Part shown: positions 34,901-44,300 of the stretch, piece after piece
Layout of the letters: every line of letters begins with the position of its first letter
How positions within the stretch are numbered: the first letter of the stretch is position 1
Source: Pleodorina starrii
Lineage: Eukaryota; Chlorophyta; Chlorophyceae; Chlamydomonadales; Volvocaceae
Assembly: GCA_030267565.1 (NCBI GenBank)
Contig: BRXU01000003.1
Coordinates: 4,172,001-4,236,000 of the forward strand
Reading direction: 5' to 3'
DNA: 64,000 nt
The notes under the pieces: model-generated
What the model saw: the letters and a program-made list of their open reading frames with translations, nothing else
Database searches by the model: none
What the model was told of the DNA's origin: nothing
Made by a program: the position numbers and the translations under genes

Positions 34901-36729
34901 TAGGTTAGCCCTACACGCAACATCGAGGTGGTCCGTGGTGAATGGTTCGATACCGGGCTGTTGTCGTGAAGCATCGCCACCGAACGCAGGATGACAGGAA
35001 GGGGGGGGGGACCAGGGCCCAGTTTGGAGTGTCAAGCGCTTGTCGTGAGCGTGCGATCAGTCCATTGAGGTCACGCCCTGGGTGCCAACTTGCCATTCAG
35101 TGCCTCCATGACTTGCATGTGCGCCGTACTTTGATCGGGGCTACTCACTGTGTTGCTCCATGCGCCTGCCGCTGACAAGGACCCTCGGAACCTTGTCTGC
35201 TGCGGGTCCTGGTGGCGCTTGCAGGAAATCATGCAGCATAAGCTCATCTTCATCGAGACGCAGGTGAGGTCGCTGAGCTGAGCCAAGCTGGGCGGATTCC
35301 AGCCACCAGCTGGTGGCCTGCAGCCGGGTGGGCCCGAAAGGATGCGACAGGGCCACCCAACGCGGTTGGGTGATGACTCACGAGCCGTGGTGTTACCGCA
35401 GGATGTGGTGGAGACTACACTGGCGCTGGACAACTTCCGCGCGCGTGTGACAGCGGCCGCGGGGCGGTCTTCCTGTCCGTGGCGAGGGGCAAGGTGCGCG
35501 TGGGTGCAGCTCGGTTCGGCGCTTGGTGCAACGCGCTTCGGATAATTTAGCGGCGCGCATCGTATGCTCGTGGTGTGCCATGCGCCCCTCTGGCTGGCCT
35601 GGTGCCTTTTACGGGAGCAAGGCATGCGTGAGATTGTTGCTACCGCGCTTGTTGCCACCGCCGTCTCCCCACAGGTGGCTGAGGGCATCGACTTCGACCG
35701 CCACTATGGCCGGGCCGTGGTCATGTTCGGCGTGCCGTACCAGTACACGCTCAGCCGCATCTTGCGCGCGCGGCTGGAGTACCTGCGGGAGACGTTCCAG
35801 ATCAAGGAGGCGGACTACCTGGCGTTCGACGCAGTGCGTCAGGCGGCGCAGTGCGTGGGCCGCGTCATCCGCAGCAAGGCGGACTACGGTGAGAGGCGCT
35901 GCATGGCACCCGCGCAGGCAGGGTGGTACGGTAACCAGTTTGCTGCGCGGTAATGGCTCGCTGCGGCGGTCTGGGCCCCTTTGACGCGGGCGTTGGTGTA
36001 CCTCTGTTCGGCAGCAACCCTTCGGGATGCTGGCCGAGACGGAGATGGCCTGCCATGCGAGGTTCACCATTGCCGCAGAGCTCGTGGCTGGGTTTGGGGT
36101 TGCGTCAGTAGGGGGTTCCACGTGCACACATCGGTGCCCCGCTCCGCCCCGCCTGATTGGCCTCATTGGCTTGCAGGCATGATGATCTTCGCGGACAAGC
36201 GCTACCAGCGCCACGACAAGCGCGACAAGCTGCCGCAATGGATCACGCGGCACCTCAAGGAGGCGCACATGAACCTGTCCACGGACATGATGGTACGGCA
36301 CGGCGAGGGAGGGGGGGGGCGCTGTGAGGCAGCGGTGGCGATACATGTCAGGCCCCAATGGGCGTGGGGGCCCCAATGTGGAGACGCTCGGGGATCTGCC
36401 TGCGCAAACAGGGCGCGGTCCTGGGGTGGGTGAGTTGTGCGCGTTCATGCGAAGAGCTGAAGGCAGCTTAATGTGAAAGGCTGTCCTGGTTGGTTGTGAA
36501 ACTCCTCACCGGCCATTTCCGCTGCAGAGGCGGTGGGTGGGTGCTCACGACGATGTCTCCCGTCTTGTCCATCCATGCGCGCAGGTGCACGTGGCCCGGG
36601 AGTTCCTCCGCACCATGGCCCAGCCCTACGACCGCGGCGCAGTGGGGAAGAGCCTCCTCAGCGAGGCCGCGTTTGGCTGCGCTAGATGCCGCGGGCGGGA
36701 TAGATGGGGCTGGGGCGGCGGGAGCGTAA
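28980..36729 (+). CDS. ERCC2: XPD/ERCC2/Rad3 TFIIH DNA helicase, with frame lesions
   Basis: Nineteen exons: 28980-29102, 29667-29786, 29957-30086, 30451-30666, 30887-31026, 31524-31670, 31998-32078, 32385-32459, 32616-32719, 32923-32975, 33234-33351, 33646-33783, 34186-34313, 34684-34857, 35224-35262, 35402-35493, 35675-35888, 36177-36292, 36584-36729. XPD is the 5'-3' helicase of TFIIH in nucleotide-excision repair and transcription. It opens [19 protein letters not shown], with Walker A GTGKT, four Fe-S cysteines (KNLCIHP, DAGCRRL, IELCEYF, HGWCPYF), DEAH box (FDEAHNIDN), SGTLSP-type motif, and QCVGRVIRS motif VI. The reading is broken: TGA at 31551 plus an extra T at about 31561-31565; apparent single-base losses at about 31649, 32616, 33755, 34720 and 35440; extra bases at about 34766 and 36672. 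Splice sites and protein between lesions are well conserved, so these are either assembly errors or very recent decay. The end at 36729 assumes removal of the extra T; read literally the last frame runs to 36932. Confidence 0.9.
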
Positions 36730-37473
36730 GCCCCGGGCGGCTGGCGACGTCGTCCTTTGGGGCGGGCTCAAGCCATGAGCTGGACCTGGCGATGCGGCGC
36801 CGTGAGGGTGTTGCGAAGTTTGAATATCGCCCGCGGTTGTTTCTGGGGCCAGCATGGTCTAGCATGCACGAGCTGCGATGCGTCATGTGCGCTAGTTGGA
36901 TGTGGGTTCCGAGGATACAGGGCTTGCAATGAGTGTCACGGGCAGATGCCGGCCTTGGGATGCACTTTCTGCGAATGTAGCTTTGGTGCCTGGTGTGCTG
37001 AAGTTCCTGGTGCTAGCATCAGGCGCGCGCACAGCCGGAGAACGATTGGGAGTTTCTTCTCGCTTTTTTCTTGAAAGATAGTGGGTTGCGGCTCAAACAT
37101 GTGGTTAGTTCGTCCCCATTCAACGTCGTGCGAAGGGGTAGTGCGTCATGCGTCGCAGGAGAAGGCGCGCCTGGGCCGTGTTTGGCGGTTCAAACGATCC
37201 ATTCGCTTGGTTGGAACGGGCTGACGGTAGGCTTTAAGATTTGGAAGAGGAACGAGAACCGAGCCGCCCAAAACCCCGTCCCCATTTATGACGGTTGGCC
37301 GTTTCTGAATCCATGAAACGTCGTTACATGATACGGCATCGTGCATCCGAAGCACAATGTTTGTTTTCTGTGCCATGCAACGCTCCCGGGGTCTTGGCCT
37401 CTAGCTAGCCGGTCGGATCGCAACGTTTTTTACTCGTCACGCGCCGCCGCGACAGCCGCCAAACTTAGGCAAT
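36730..37473. other. Intergenic between XPD and APRT
   Basis: This 744-base interval contains the XPD 3' end and the region upstream of APRT. No additional gene, repeat or named regulatory motif was recognised. Confidence 0.5.
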
Positions 37474-38921
37474 ATGGCCGACAATGATGCTAAGAAAGAG
37501 GTTATCAAGAACTCCATTCGTGGTGTTCCAGACTTCCCGAAGGCGGGCATCCTGTTTTGGGATGTGACCACCATCATGCTCAACCACCAGGCGTTTCAGT
37601 ACACCATTGATCTATTCGTCGAGCAGTACAAGGATAAGAAGATCGATGTTGTTGCAGGTGATTGATTCAGCTCTATGTACTCCCTTGATCGTCCACCCAG
37701 CACGGTTACATGAGCTGGGACGTGCATGTGCGGCCACAGGTTTTGAGGCGCGCGGCCTGATCTTCGGTGCGCCTCTTGCTTTGGCGCTGGGGGCAGCATT
37801 CGTTCCACTGCGCAAGCCCGGCAAGCTGCCAGGTGGGCGTTGTGATGGTCTTGCTTTTGGTGAAGGGGTGATGGCGCGGGTTTACTCACTTTCCGAGCAT
37901 CTCATGGGACAGGCGAGAAGATTTCGGAGGAGTACAAGACGGAGTACAGCACGGACAAGATTGAGATGCACGTTGGCTCCATCCAGCCGGGGCAGCGAGT
38001 CGTACTGGTAAGGCACTTATCGGCCCAGTGGTTGGGTCTGTACACGAGCACGAAAAGGGGAACGAAACAGCACCCAGGAGCCCAACGGCACAAAGCTTTA
38101 GGGGGCTAGGTGATGGTAAGATGTACACTATTTGCGTCAAACACAATTCATCACAGCCATGCATTGGCGATACGGTTTGCAAGCCCTCTCCCAATGCACA
38201 CAGTCCCTCTCCCAATGCACACAGTCCACAGCTCCACGTGCTCTAAGGTCACGAGCTTAGCACATCATCGCCCGGTGCGCTCACTCCGTCATGCATTAAC
38301 CCAAGCGACACCGTCATGTCAGCTTGGTTCGTTAACGTTTTCACGACCTCTGGCAATCCGTCGCCTTGCTCCCCTTTGCATTGGCAGGTGGATGACCTCA
38401 TCGCAACCGGCGGCACACTGGCGGCCGGAATTAACCTCGTCAGTAAGTACGTGTCTGCCAACCGTGAGTGTGCCCCTCAGCACCAACTGACTGCGCATCG
38501 GTGTACTATCACACGTTGCATGCGTCTTCCTGTGCAGCGTCTGAAAGTGAAACGGTAGAAGTCATTGCGATACATGCGCTAGGCAAGCAAATGCCCAAAT
38601 CCTCTCAGGAACCGCTTCCCGCGGTTTCACTAGTACCGGTACTCATCTACTGCACACGCATGTCATCTATTGTCACGGCCGGACGGCGAGCACACGGCGT
38701 ACATGTCTACAGAGCGTGCCACAACCGTCTTTAGCCCTTGACACACCTCACTCACACCGCCATGCACACTTTCTGCGCACAACCAAAAACGCCTACCCAC
38801 AGAGAAAGCCGGTGGCGTGGTTGTGGAGGCCGCGTGCGTCATAGAGCTGCCGTTCCTCGAGGGCCGCAAGAAGATTCCCGATACGCCGCTGTTCGTCCTT
38901 GTGGAGAAGGAGGGCCTCTAA
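37474..38921 (+). CDS. APT1: Adenine phosphoribosyltransferase
   Basis: Five exons in phase: 37474-37657, 37740-37832, 37913-38007, 38388-38442, 38803-38921; 181 residues, the normal length of the family. The enzyme salvages adenine to AMP using PRPP in the cytosol or plastid. It begins [15 protein letters not shown], followed by the typical [15 protein letters not shown] segment. [15 protein letters not shown] and RKPGKLPG precede the flexible loop ([15 protein letters not shown]). The PRPP-binding signature is [14 protein letters not shown]. The protein ends with a conserved [16 protein letters not shown] block. No targeting extension was seen. The exon 4 end (donor GTAAGT after 38442) was chosen because it gives the family spacing between TGGTL and VVVEAA; a later donor at about 38463 would add seven residues. 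The gene is intact, unlike its upstream neighbour XPD. The symbol APT1 follows plant usage. Confidence 0.95.
38184..38225. repeat. Two perfect 21-base tandem units in APRT intron 3
   Basis: The unit starting CCCTCTCCCAATGCAC is present twice head to tail with no mismatch. It is intronic, with no coding role seen. Confidence 0.9.
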
Positions 38922-39201
38922 ATGTCGTGGCCACGGCGCCACGGGGCGGTAGCCAGTCCCACAGTAGATGGCAGTCGACAAGGTTGGCAGCCAATCCTCC
39001 GCTATTGTGTGATCTCAGCGCACTCCCCTCGCGGCACGGGGCCGTGCGTGCCGTGACTATGTCGTTTCCAACCGCCCAGCAGTGTTTATGGCGGCGTGGT
39101 TAGCCAATTATCACCATAGTCAGTACAAGATAAGGTTCATATTGTCTTACCAGCCAACCCTGGGCTGAAAACACCCGCTGGTTGGCTGTTGCCGTTGCCC
39201 G

Positions 39202-39687
39202 TTATGGCTGTTTGTACGGACTCGCGCGCTTCAACGCTTGCGACATGGCGTCCACGAACTCGCCCTTCGAGAGCTTCGCGCTGCTCGCGATCCCCACCTC
39301 CGCAAGGTCTGCGGATGGGCCAAGGATGACCTGGAGCGCGCGATTCGCTTGCTCCGCGGTGACAACGCCACGTTTTGTAATGTCGAACATTCCGAACATA
39401 ATTTCAAGGTCCTGCTCCGTGATGAGTGCAGACGTCCCGGTGACTTTGGCGTTCTCCAGGTATTTGACGATGTACTCCCGAGGGGCATCTGGCTTGTAGA
39501 ACAGCAACTCTGCTGTGATGGCCTGAAAGCAAATGTGTACATTCATCGTAAGAACCAGGTTCTTGCAAACAATGAAGCTCCCTGTCGAAGCGCGGCCAGA
39601 CAGTACAATACAATTACTCGCCTCAAATAATTGCGGTATCTTATTATTTTCAAGGTATGCCTCTACTTTTGCCCGGGGGTCTTCCAT
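39202..39687 (-). CDS. EFCAB10: EFCAB10-like RIIa/EF-hand protein (ciliary)
   Basis: Two exons on the minus strand: 39687-39622 and 39522-39202; 128 residues, matching animal EFCAB10. The N terminus (KVEAYLENNKIPQLFE then AITAELLFYKPDAP and EYIVKYLENAK) is an RIIa/dimerisation-docking fold of the type that binds amphipathic helices of radial-spoke and AKAP-like proteins in cilia. A single EF-hand-like helix pair follows. Its loop (DITKRGVVTAEQ) has a Gln at position 12 and few acidic ligands, so Ca2+ binding is doubtful. The intron uses a GC donor (GCGAGT), required to keep the phase. The start Met was chosen because RIIa homologues begin only a few residues before this helix; the frame is open further upstream. 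It is convergent with APRT, 280 bases away. Family assignment rests on recognised sequence blocks. Confidence 0.8.
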   Translation of the reverse strand: MEDPRAKVEAYLENNKIPQLFEASNCIVLSGRASTGSFIVCKNLVLTMNVHICFQAITAELLFYKPDAPREYIVKYLENAKVTGTSALITEQDLEIMFGMFDITKRGVVTAEQANRALQVILGPSADLAEVGIASSAKLSKGEFVDAMSQALKRASPYKQP

Positions 39688-40222
39688 TCCGTCCAAGGGA
39701 TGTTCAAGAAGCAGCCTTCGTATGTTCGGATTGTTCAGAACCGAAAAGAGCCAGGCAAGCGCAATTGCGAACGAAGAACCAATAGTGGCCGTATTGGAAG
39801 AGAGTGCGCGTCCTGCCAATTTTGTCGCAAATCGCTCGCCGTACCCGCCGTACATCCCTGTCTTGCTTCGTTCACAGCCCATTTAACACCCACACCGGCA
39901 AGTCGCTGTACGCGTCGTGCTGCCTCAAGGCGGGGCGAGCGGGCGTCAGCGGTAGTGAACACACTAACACTCCTGCTCCTGCTGTGCGCACTGCTGCGCT
40001 TCGCTCCGTTCAGCCTTTTCCAACCATACCTCCGTAACCTACACGTGGTCCCCTGACTTTCACGCTCAAGGCGCTCGATGCACCGACACAGTCAGATCGC
40101 TCTTACGACAATGGGGACAACTCCACGTCCCACTGATACGGCACATACCGGTGCTCGAGGGGCGCATCATCTGGTAAGCCGTGCTCCTCCAGTCCATTTA
40201 TCAAGACGGCTTTGCTCCGTGT
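39688..40222. other. Spacer between EFCAB10-like gene and the next minus-strand gene
   Basis: This 535-base spacer is the presumed EFCAB10-like promoter region and the 3' region of the gene at 40223-40624. No other feature was seen. Confidence 0.4.
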
Positions 40223-40624
40223 CTAGTGCACGCCCTGATCAACTGATCTCCGCAGTGCCTCAGATACCATAAGCCCTTCGAAGCCGTTCCCCTCCCGCCC
40301 CTCTCGTATCGCCTTCCGTCGGACAGCCAGCAGCATGGCTAGGTGCAGCTGGTGCTGGCGTTCCAAAGCTTCTGTGATACCAACACCATGCGCAACCAGG
40401 GCCTCCGTTTTCAAGCCAAGGTTGAGCGTGATCTTCCGAACAGCCTCGTCAATCACGGAGGCGATAGGGGTTTTTACCCCAGCCGGCTCCGGTCCGTCTC
40501 CACGAGACGACTCGTCTGCTCCTGCGGAAGCCCGTGCCACTGGTATCTCCGCCGAATCCGTGACTGAGTACGGCCGCATGAAGATAGGTGATTGGGCAGC
40601 TGCCGGGACCAGGCCTGCGACCAT
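40223..40624 (-). CDS. Unrecognised 133-residue protein, possibly mitochondrial
   Basis: A single open frame on the minus strand. I do not recognise the family. The start MVAGLVPAAAQSPIFMRPYS is Ala/Pro-rich with an Arg and no early acids, compatible with a mitochondrial presequence. The middle (about residues 70-120) is a predicted helical region (AVRKITLNLGLKTEALV, EALERQHQLHLAML) with a basic end. The frame is open upstream to about 40681 without another ATG. A possible donor (GTATCT) at about 40269 leaves open that the last 13 codons are intronic and a further exon exists. It is divergent from CEP70, sharing the 40625-41312 upstream region. Moderate confidence that it is expressed. Confidence 0.5.
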   Translation of the reverse strand: MVAGLVPAAAQSPIFMRPYSVTDSAEIPVARASAGADESSRGDGPEPAGVKTPIASVIDEAVRKITLNLGLKTEALVAHGVGITEALERQHQLHLAMLLAVRRKAIREGREGNGFEGLMVSEALRRSVDQGVH

Positions 40625-41312
40625 TTGGCGGCCGGGGTTTGCGTGGGTCGAGGAAGGGGTTTGACGCCGCAGCAATACCAAGGGGCCATGAGGCGAGTGG
40701 CCGACGTTGGGACATAAGTGACTATCTAAGGTATGCTAGCTAACATAACCCCTGCCACGGCGCCCGTCAGCACCCACCTGAACAACCAGCCCGACGTAAG
40801 CCAGCCACGAGCGCCATTACTGTGCCACGCAAGCTTTGTCAGATAATGAAGGAAGTGTTACGTGATGAAGGAAAAAGCAACCAGTTTTTTCACGAAACAG
40901 CACACGGTAATGAATCACCAGTGCTTTCCCTCGCTTAGCCAGTCAAGCGCTTTCGCAAATTTTGTGTGCGCATCGAGTAGCCTCTCGCCGTTGCATTGCG
41001 CTCCGAGGCGGAAGAAGTGAACTGGTAGAGGGACCCCGGCCGTACTCCGGATTCCCCATTTCGCCCTTTGAACGCGACATCCAGACGCCCGCATTTTACA
41101 GCATGGCGACACCTGGCTAACAGGAATGTTGTGCATTACACAAAAACAACGAAACGAGATAGGCGACCGTGACAGCTGAGATACAACCCTGGTCAGCTGT
41201 GATAACCTATCCATGGTCACTTCAACACGTCAGGGCGCCGTCCTGAGAGCCTTAAAACTGCGAGGCTCATAGCATAGGCCTTGTACAGGCCCTGTCGTTA
41301 CAAGCCTCACAT
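40625..41312. promoter_or_regulatory. Divergent promoter region of the 133-residue gene and CEP70
   Basis: These 688 bases separate two opposite start codons. It also contains an exon-like minus-strand frame (entry at 40919). No named promoter element could be identified by eye. Confidence 0.4.
40919..41029 (-). other. Exon-like minus-strand frame, C-terminal type
   Basis: After a plausible CTACCAG acceptor the minus strand encodes about 36 residues of protein-like composition (including HFFRLGAQCNGERLLDAH and KFAKALDWLSEGKHW) ending in TGA. The same frame is open back to 41220, with an ATG there, so it could be a 100-residue protein or a terminal exon. I found no phase-consistent upstream exon and no known family. 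Confidence 0.25.
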
Positions 41313-44300
41313 ATGTCGGACGCTCCGGTCGCTGCTGGCGAGCATCGGGTTGTCAACGTGTTCAGCTCGGACGATGACCTCACCAATTTCCTCGCGGGTA
41401 AATTGCCACTGCATCACTTGACCGGCACGGCCAGGGCGCTGTGGGACCCAGGGGACCCCACGCCCGCGTCACTTATCCGCACCCGCTGCGCGCACAGGCC
41501 TCCGCGCCAAGTATGCAAGCTTATATCCCCAGTGTCCCGAGGCCGAGTATGGTCAGGGCGACGAGGGGTTGACAACTGGTAAGGCTCGCGTGGCTTACAG
41601 CCCCAAGGCAGTTGTGTCGCGCATTCGGCAAATTAGTGCCGGTGGCGGTTGGTGCTTCGCAGAAGCTCTTGATTAACGGTTTGCACTCTTTCTCTCTCTC
41701 TCGCCTCCCCCACAGCAGCGACAGCCATCACTGCCCCAAACGTAGCCCTTGCAGGCGACCCCTTGGCTGCTACTTCCGCAGCCGATGGTCCTCTGGTGGG
41801 GGCAGCCTCCCAGTCCTTCGAGCAGAAGATGTCGCAGCTGCGCTCAAGCCTGCAGTCCCTGCAGCACATACTGCCACCGCGCACCAGCACGACTGCCAAC
41901 TTACTGGACAGCTTCATGGCTGTCTCGAGCGACCGCGCAAGCGCAGCCGTGGCCGTCGAGCTGGGTGTAGCGGCCGGGCTGCTAATGGGCAGGGCGCCTG
42001 CGGGCGATGGGGGGATCACTGGCGGCGCACAAGCCGCAAAGCTTGGACCTACCGCACCAACCCTGTCTGAAGGCACAGCGAATCTCATCGCCATGGAGAG
42101 CAGTGTCACAGCCCCAGACCCGGACCCAGTACTCTCGGGCAGATGTTCGCCGCCTGCGGCCATAACAGACATGTCCGAGCACGACAGGGATTCTGGGGGC
42201 GGCGCAGCATACGCAGCCGCAACAGAGGCACCCATGGTTGCTATCGCGTCCGGCCAGCCAGCTGAGCTCTTGGCAGCCTGCGAAGGCACGACGCGCGCAA
42301 ATGCGTCAGGCGCAGCATCCGCGCGCGCTGGCGAGCTTGAGGACGTCCCATCGGACGCGGTCTTCGCGGAGCTAGCCGCCGGCTACAGCCGACACACCTT
42401 ACGGGACCAGTCAAGCGATGTTTCTGCGTCATCCTTCGACGGTAGGCTGAGCGTGCAAATGCCTGCGCCATACGCACGTGACCACGACGGTAGTGAAACC
42501 GGCGATATCAGCCTTGCGGGCAGCTTTCCTCAAACGGGCGAGGTGCAGCAAGCTTGGCAAGCCGGCGAGCTGGCGGGAGCGGCGCCAGCTCTTGGGCCGC
42601 CAGTCGCGGCGACGCTTAGCCTGCGCCCGCCGGACGAGCCGCAGCGAACGCAAGGAGCAAGTCTTGGCGCTGAGCGGAGCCTGTTGGGGCAGCAGCAGCA
42701 ACAGGACGCGATGACAATGGGGCGTTCTAGGGGGGAACGCCATGAAGGGTCGTCACCGCCGGCCGCGTGGCGCGCCAATGTGGGTCAAAGCCCAGGCCGC
42801 CGTCGCGCCTGGCAGCTGGCGGGGCTGGGTGCCGAAGCAGCCGGAGGCTGCAGCCCCGAGCAAGTCCAGCGCAGCCAAGCCGATCTCCTCCCGGGCTACT
42901 CAGGGGGTGCCGGCGCCGATGCGGCCAGGCCAACGATGCCCGATGACAGCGGGGGCCTTGACGAACCAGTGCCACGGGCGCATGGGTACGCCACAGCAAA
43001 TGTTGGCGCGGGCGTTGGCTCAGCCATGGCTGATCGCAAGTGGGCTGCGGTGCCGCCTCCTGGCGGCGCGGACGCTGCGGAGGCAGGTGTCGGGACAACG
43101 CCCGAGAGCAGCCTGGCTTGGGAGAGCACGGATGGCGGTACGGCCTTCGGGGACGATGGAGGCGGCGGCTTCGGTCGGAACAGCAGGAAAGCATCGCAGG
43201 CTGGCGGTCCGCAGCAGCTGGACGCTCCGTCGGTGCAGGCTGGGGGCTTGTCTTCTGCAGCTGCGGACCGGCGCGACTGCTGGAGTGCTCGAGGCAGCCG
43301 CGAGGGCGGCAGCGGTCTCTCGCAACGGAGTACCGTGCTGCAGATGGCCGATGGCGCGAAGAGCGGTGTGGGTGATTGGGAGCTGCAGCAGCAGCTGTCG
43401 GGCGATGTTGGGGTTGGTGGTGCGCGGGGGCACTGGCCGCAGCAGTTTGCGCACCGCGATCAGCGCTCACCTGACCTTCTTCCGTCGATCGAAGGGCCAC
43501 AGAGGCAGCAGGAGCAGCAGCAGCTATGGCCTCAGCAGCAGCTGTGGGAAGCTGAGGGCAGTGGTCTGGTGGATGTGGAAATTAGCAATCCAGACACGGC
43601 GGAGCAAGCCCTGGACGCCTTTTACGCCCAGCACCTTTCGGGGCAGGCTCAGGAGGGGGCGGCAGTGCTGGATGAGGCAGCTGGCGAGGGACTCCCCAAC
43701 GACGATGCGGCAAGGCAGGCTTTGCCTGGCGCTGGCGGGCAGCAGCGCCAGCGCCGCAGATGGGGCAGTCCTATCCACAACGCGCGGCATTCAGCCGAAC
43801 AGCAGCTGCACGGATCGTCGCCTGCGAAGACCGGCTTGGATGCAGGCGCTAACGTGACAGCGACAAGTCCTGAGCGTGGCCGTCGCGCCCAATGGCCGCA
43901 GAACAAGTTCGTAGACTGGCCCACGCCGTCCGAGAGCCCGAACTTCAGCCACGAGAGCACGGTTGATGCGCGCAGACCAGCTATGGGCCCTTCTCCTGCT
44001 CGTCAACAATCCCCGCCGTGTGAGGTCAGTGGGTTGTGGGGAGCTGTTGCGCCTGGCAGCGCCGGTGGCGAGGGGCCGCGCAATCCGCAGTCTCTTCCGC
44101 AGGCCGCCACTGGGCCGGCAGTGGAGGACGGCGCAGCGTTCGGCGATGCCGGCTGTGTCATTGCAGCTGAAGCTCAAGAGCTGGACGGGCACTGTGTTAA
44201 CCAAGAGCAACAGTTGCAACAGCAACGAAAACAGCAGTTGCAGCAGCAGCGGCCCCGCAGCGGCGCCCCGCAGCGGCCGCTACGGTTGCTGCCACCACCA

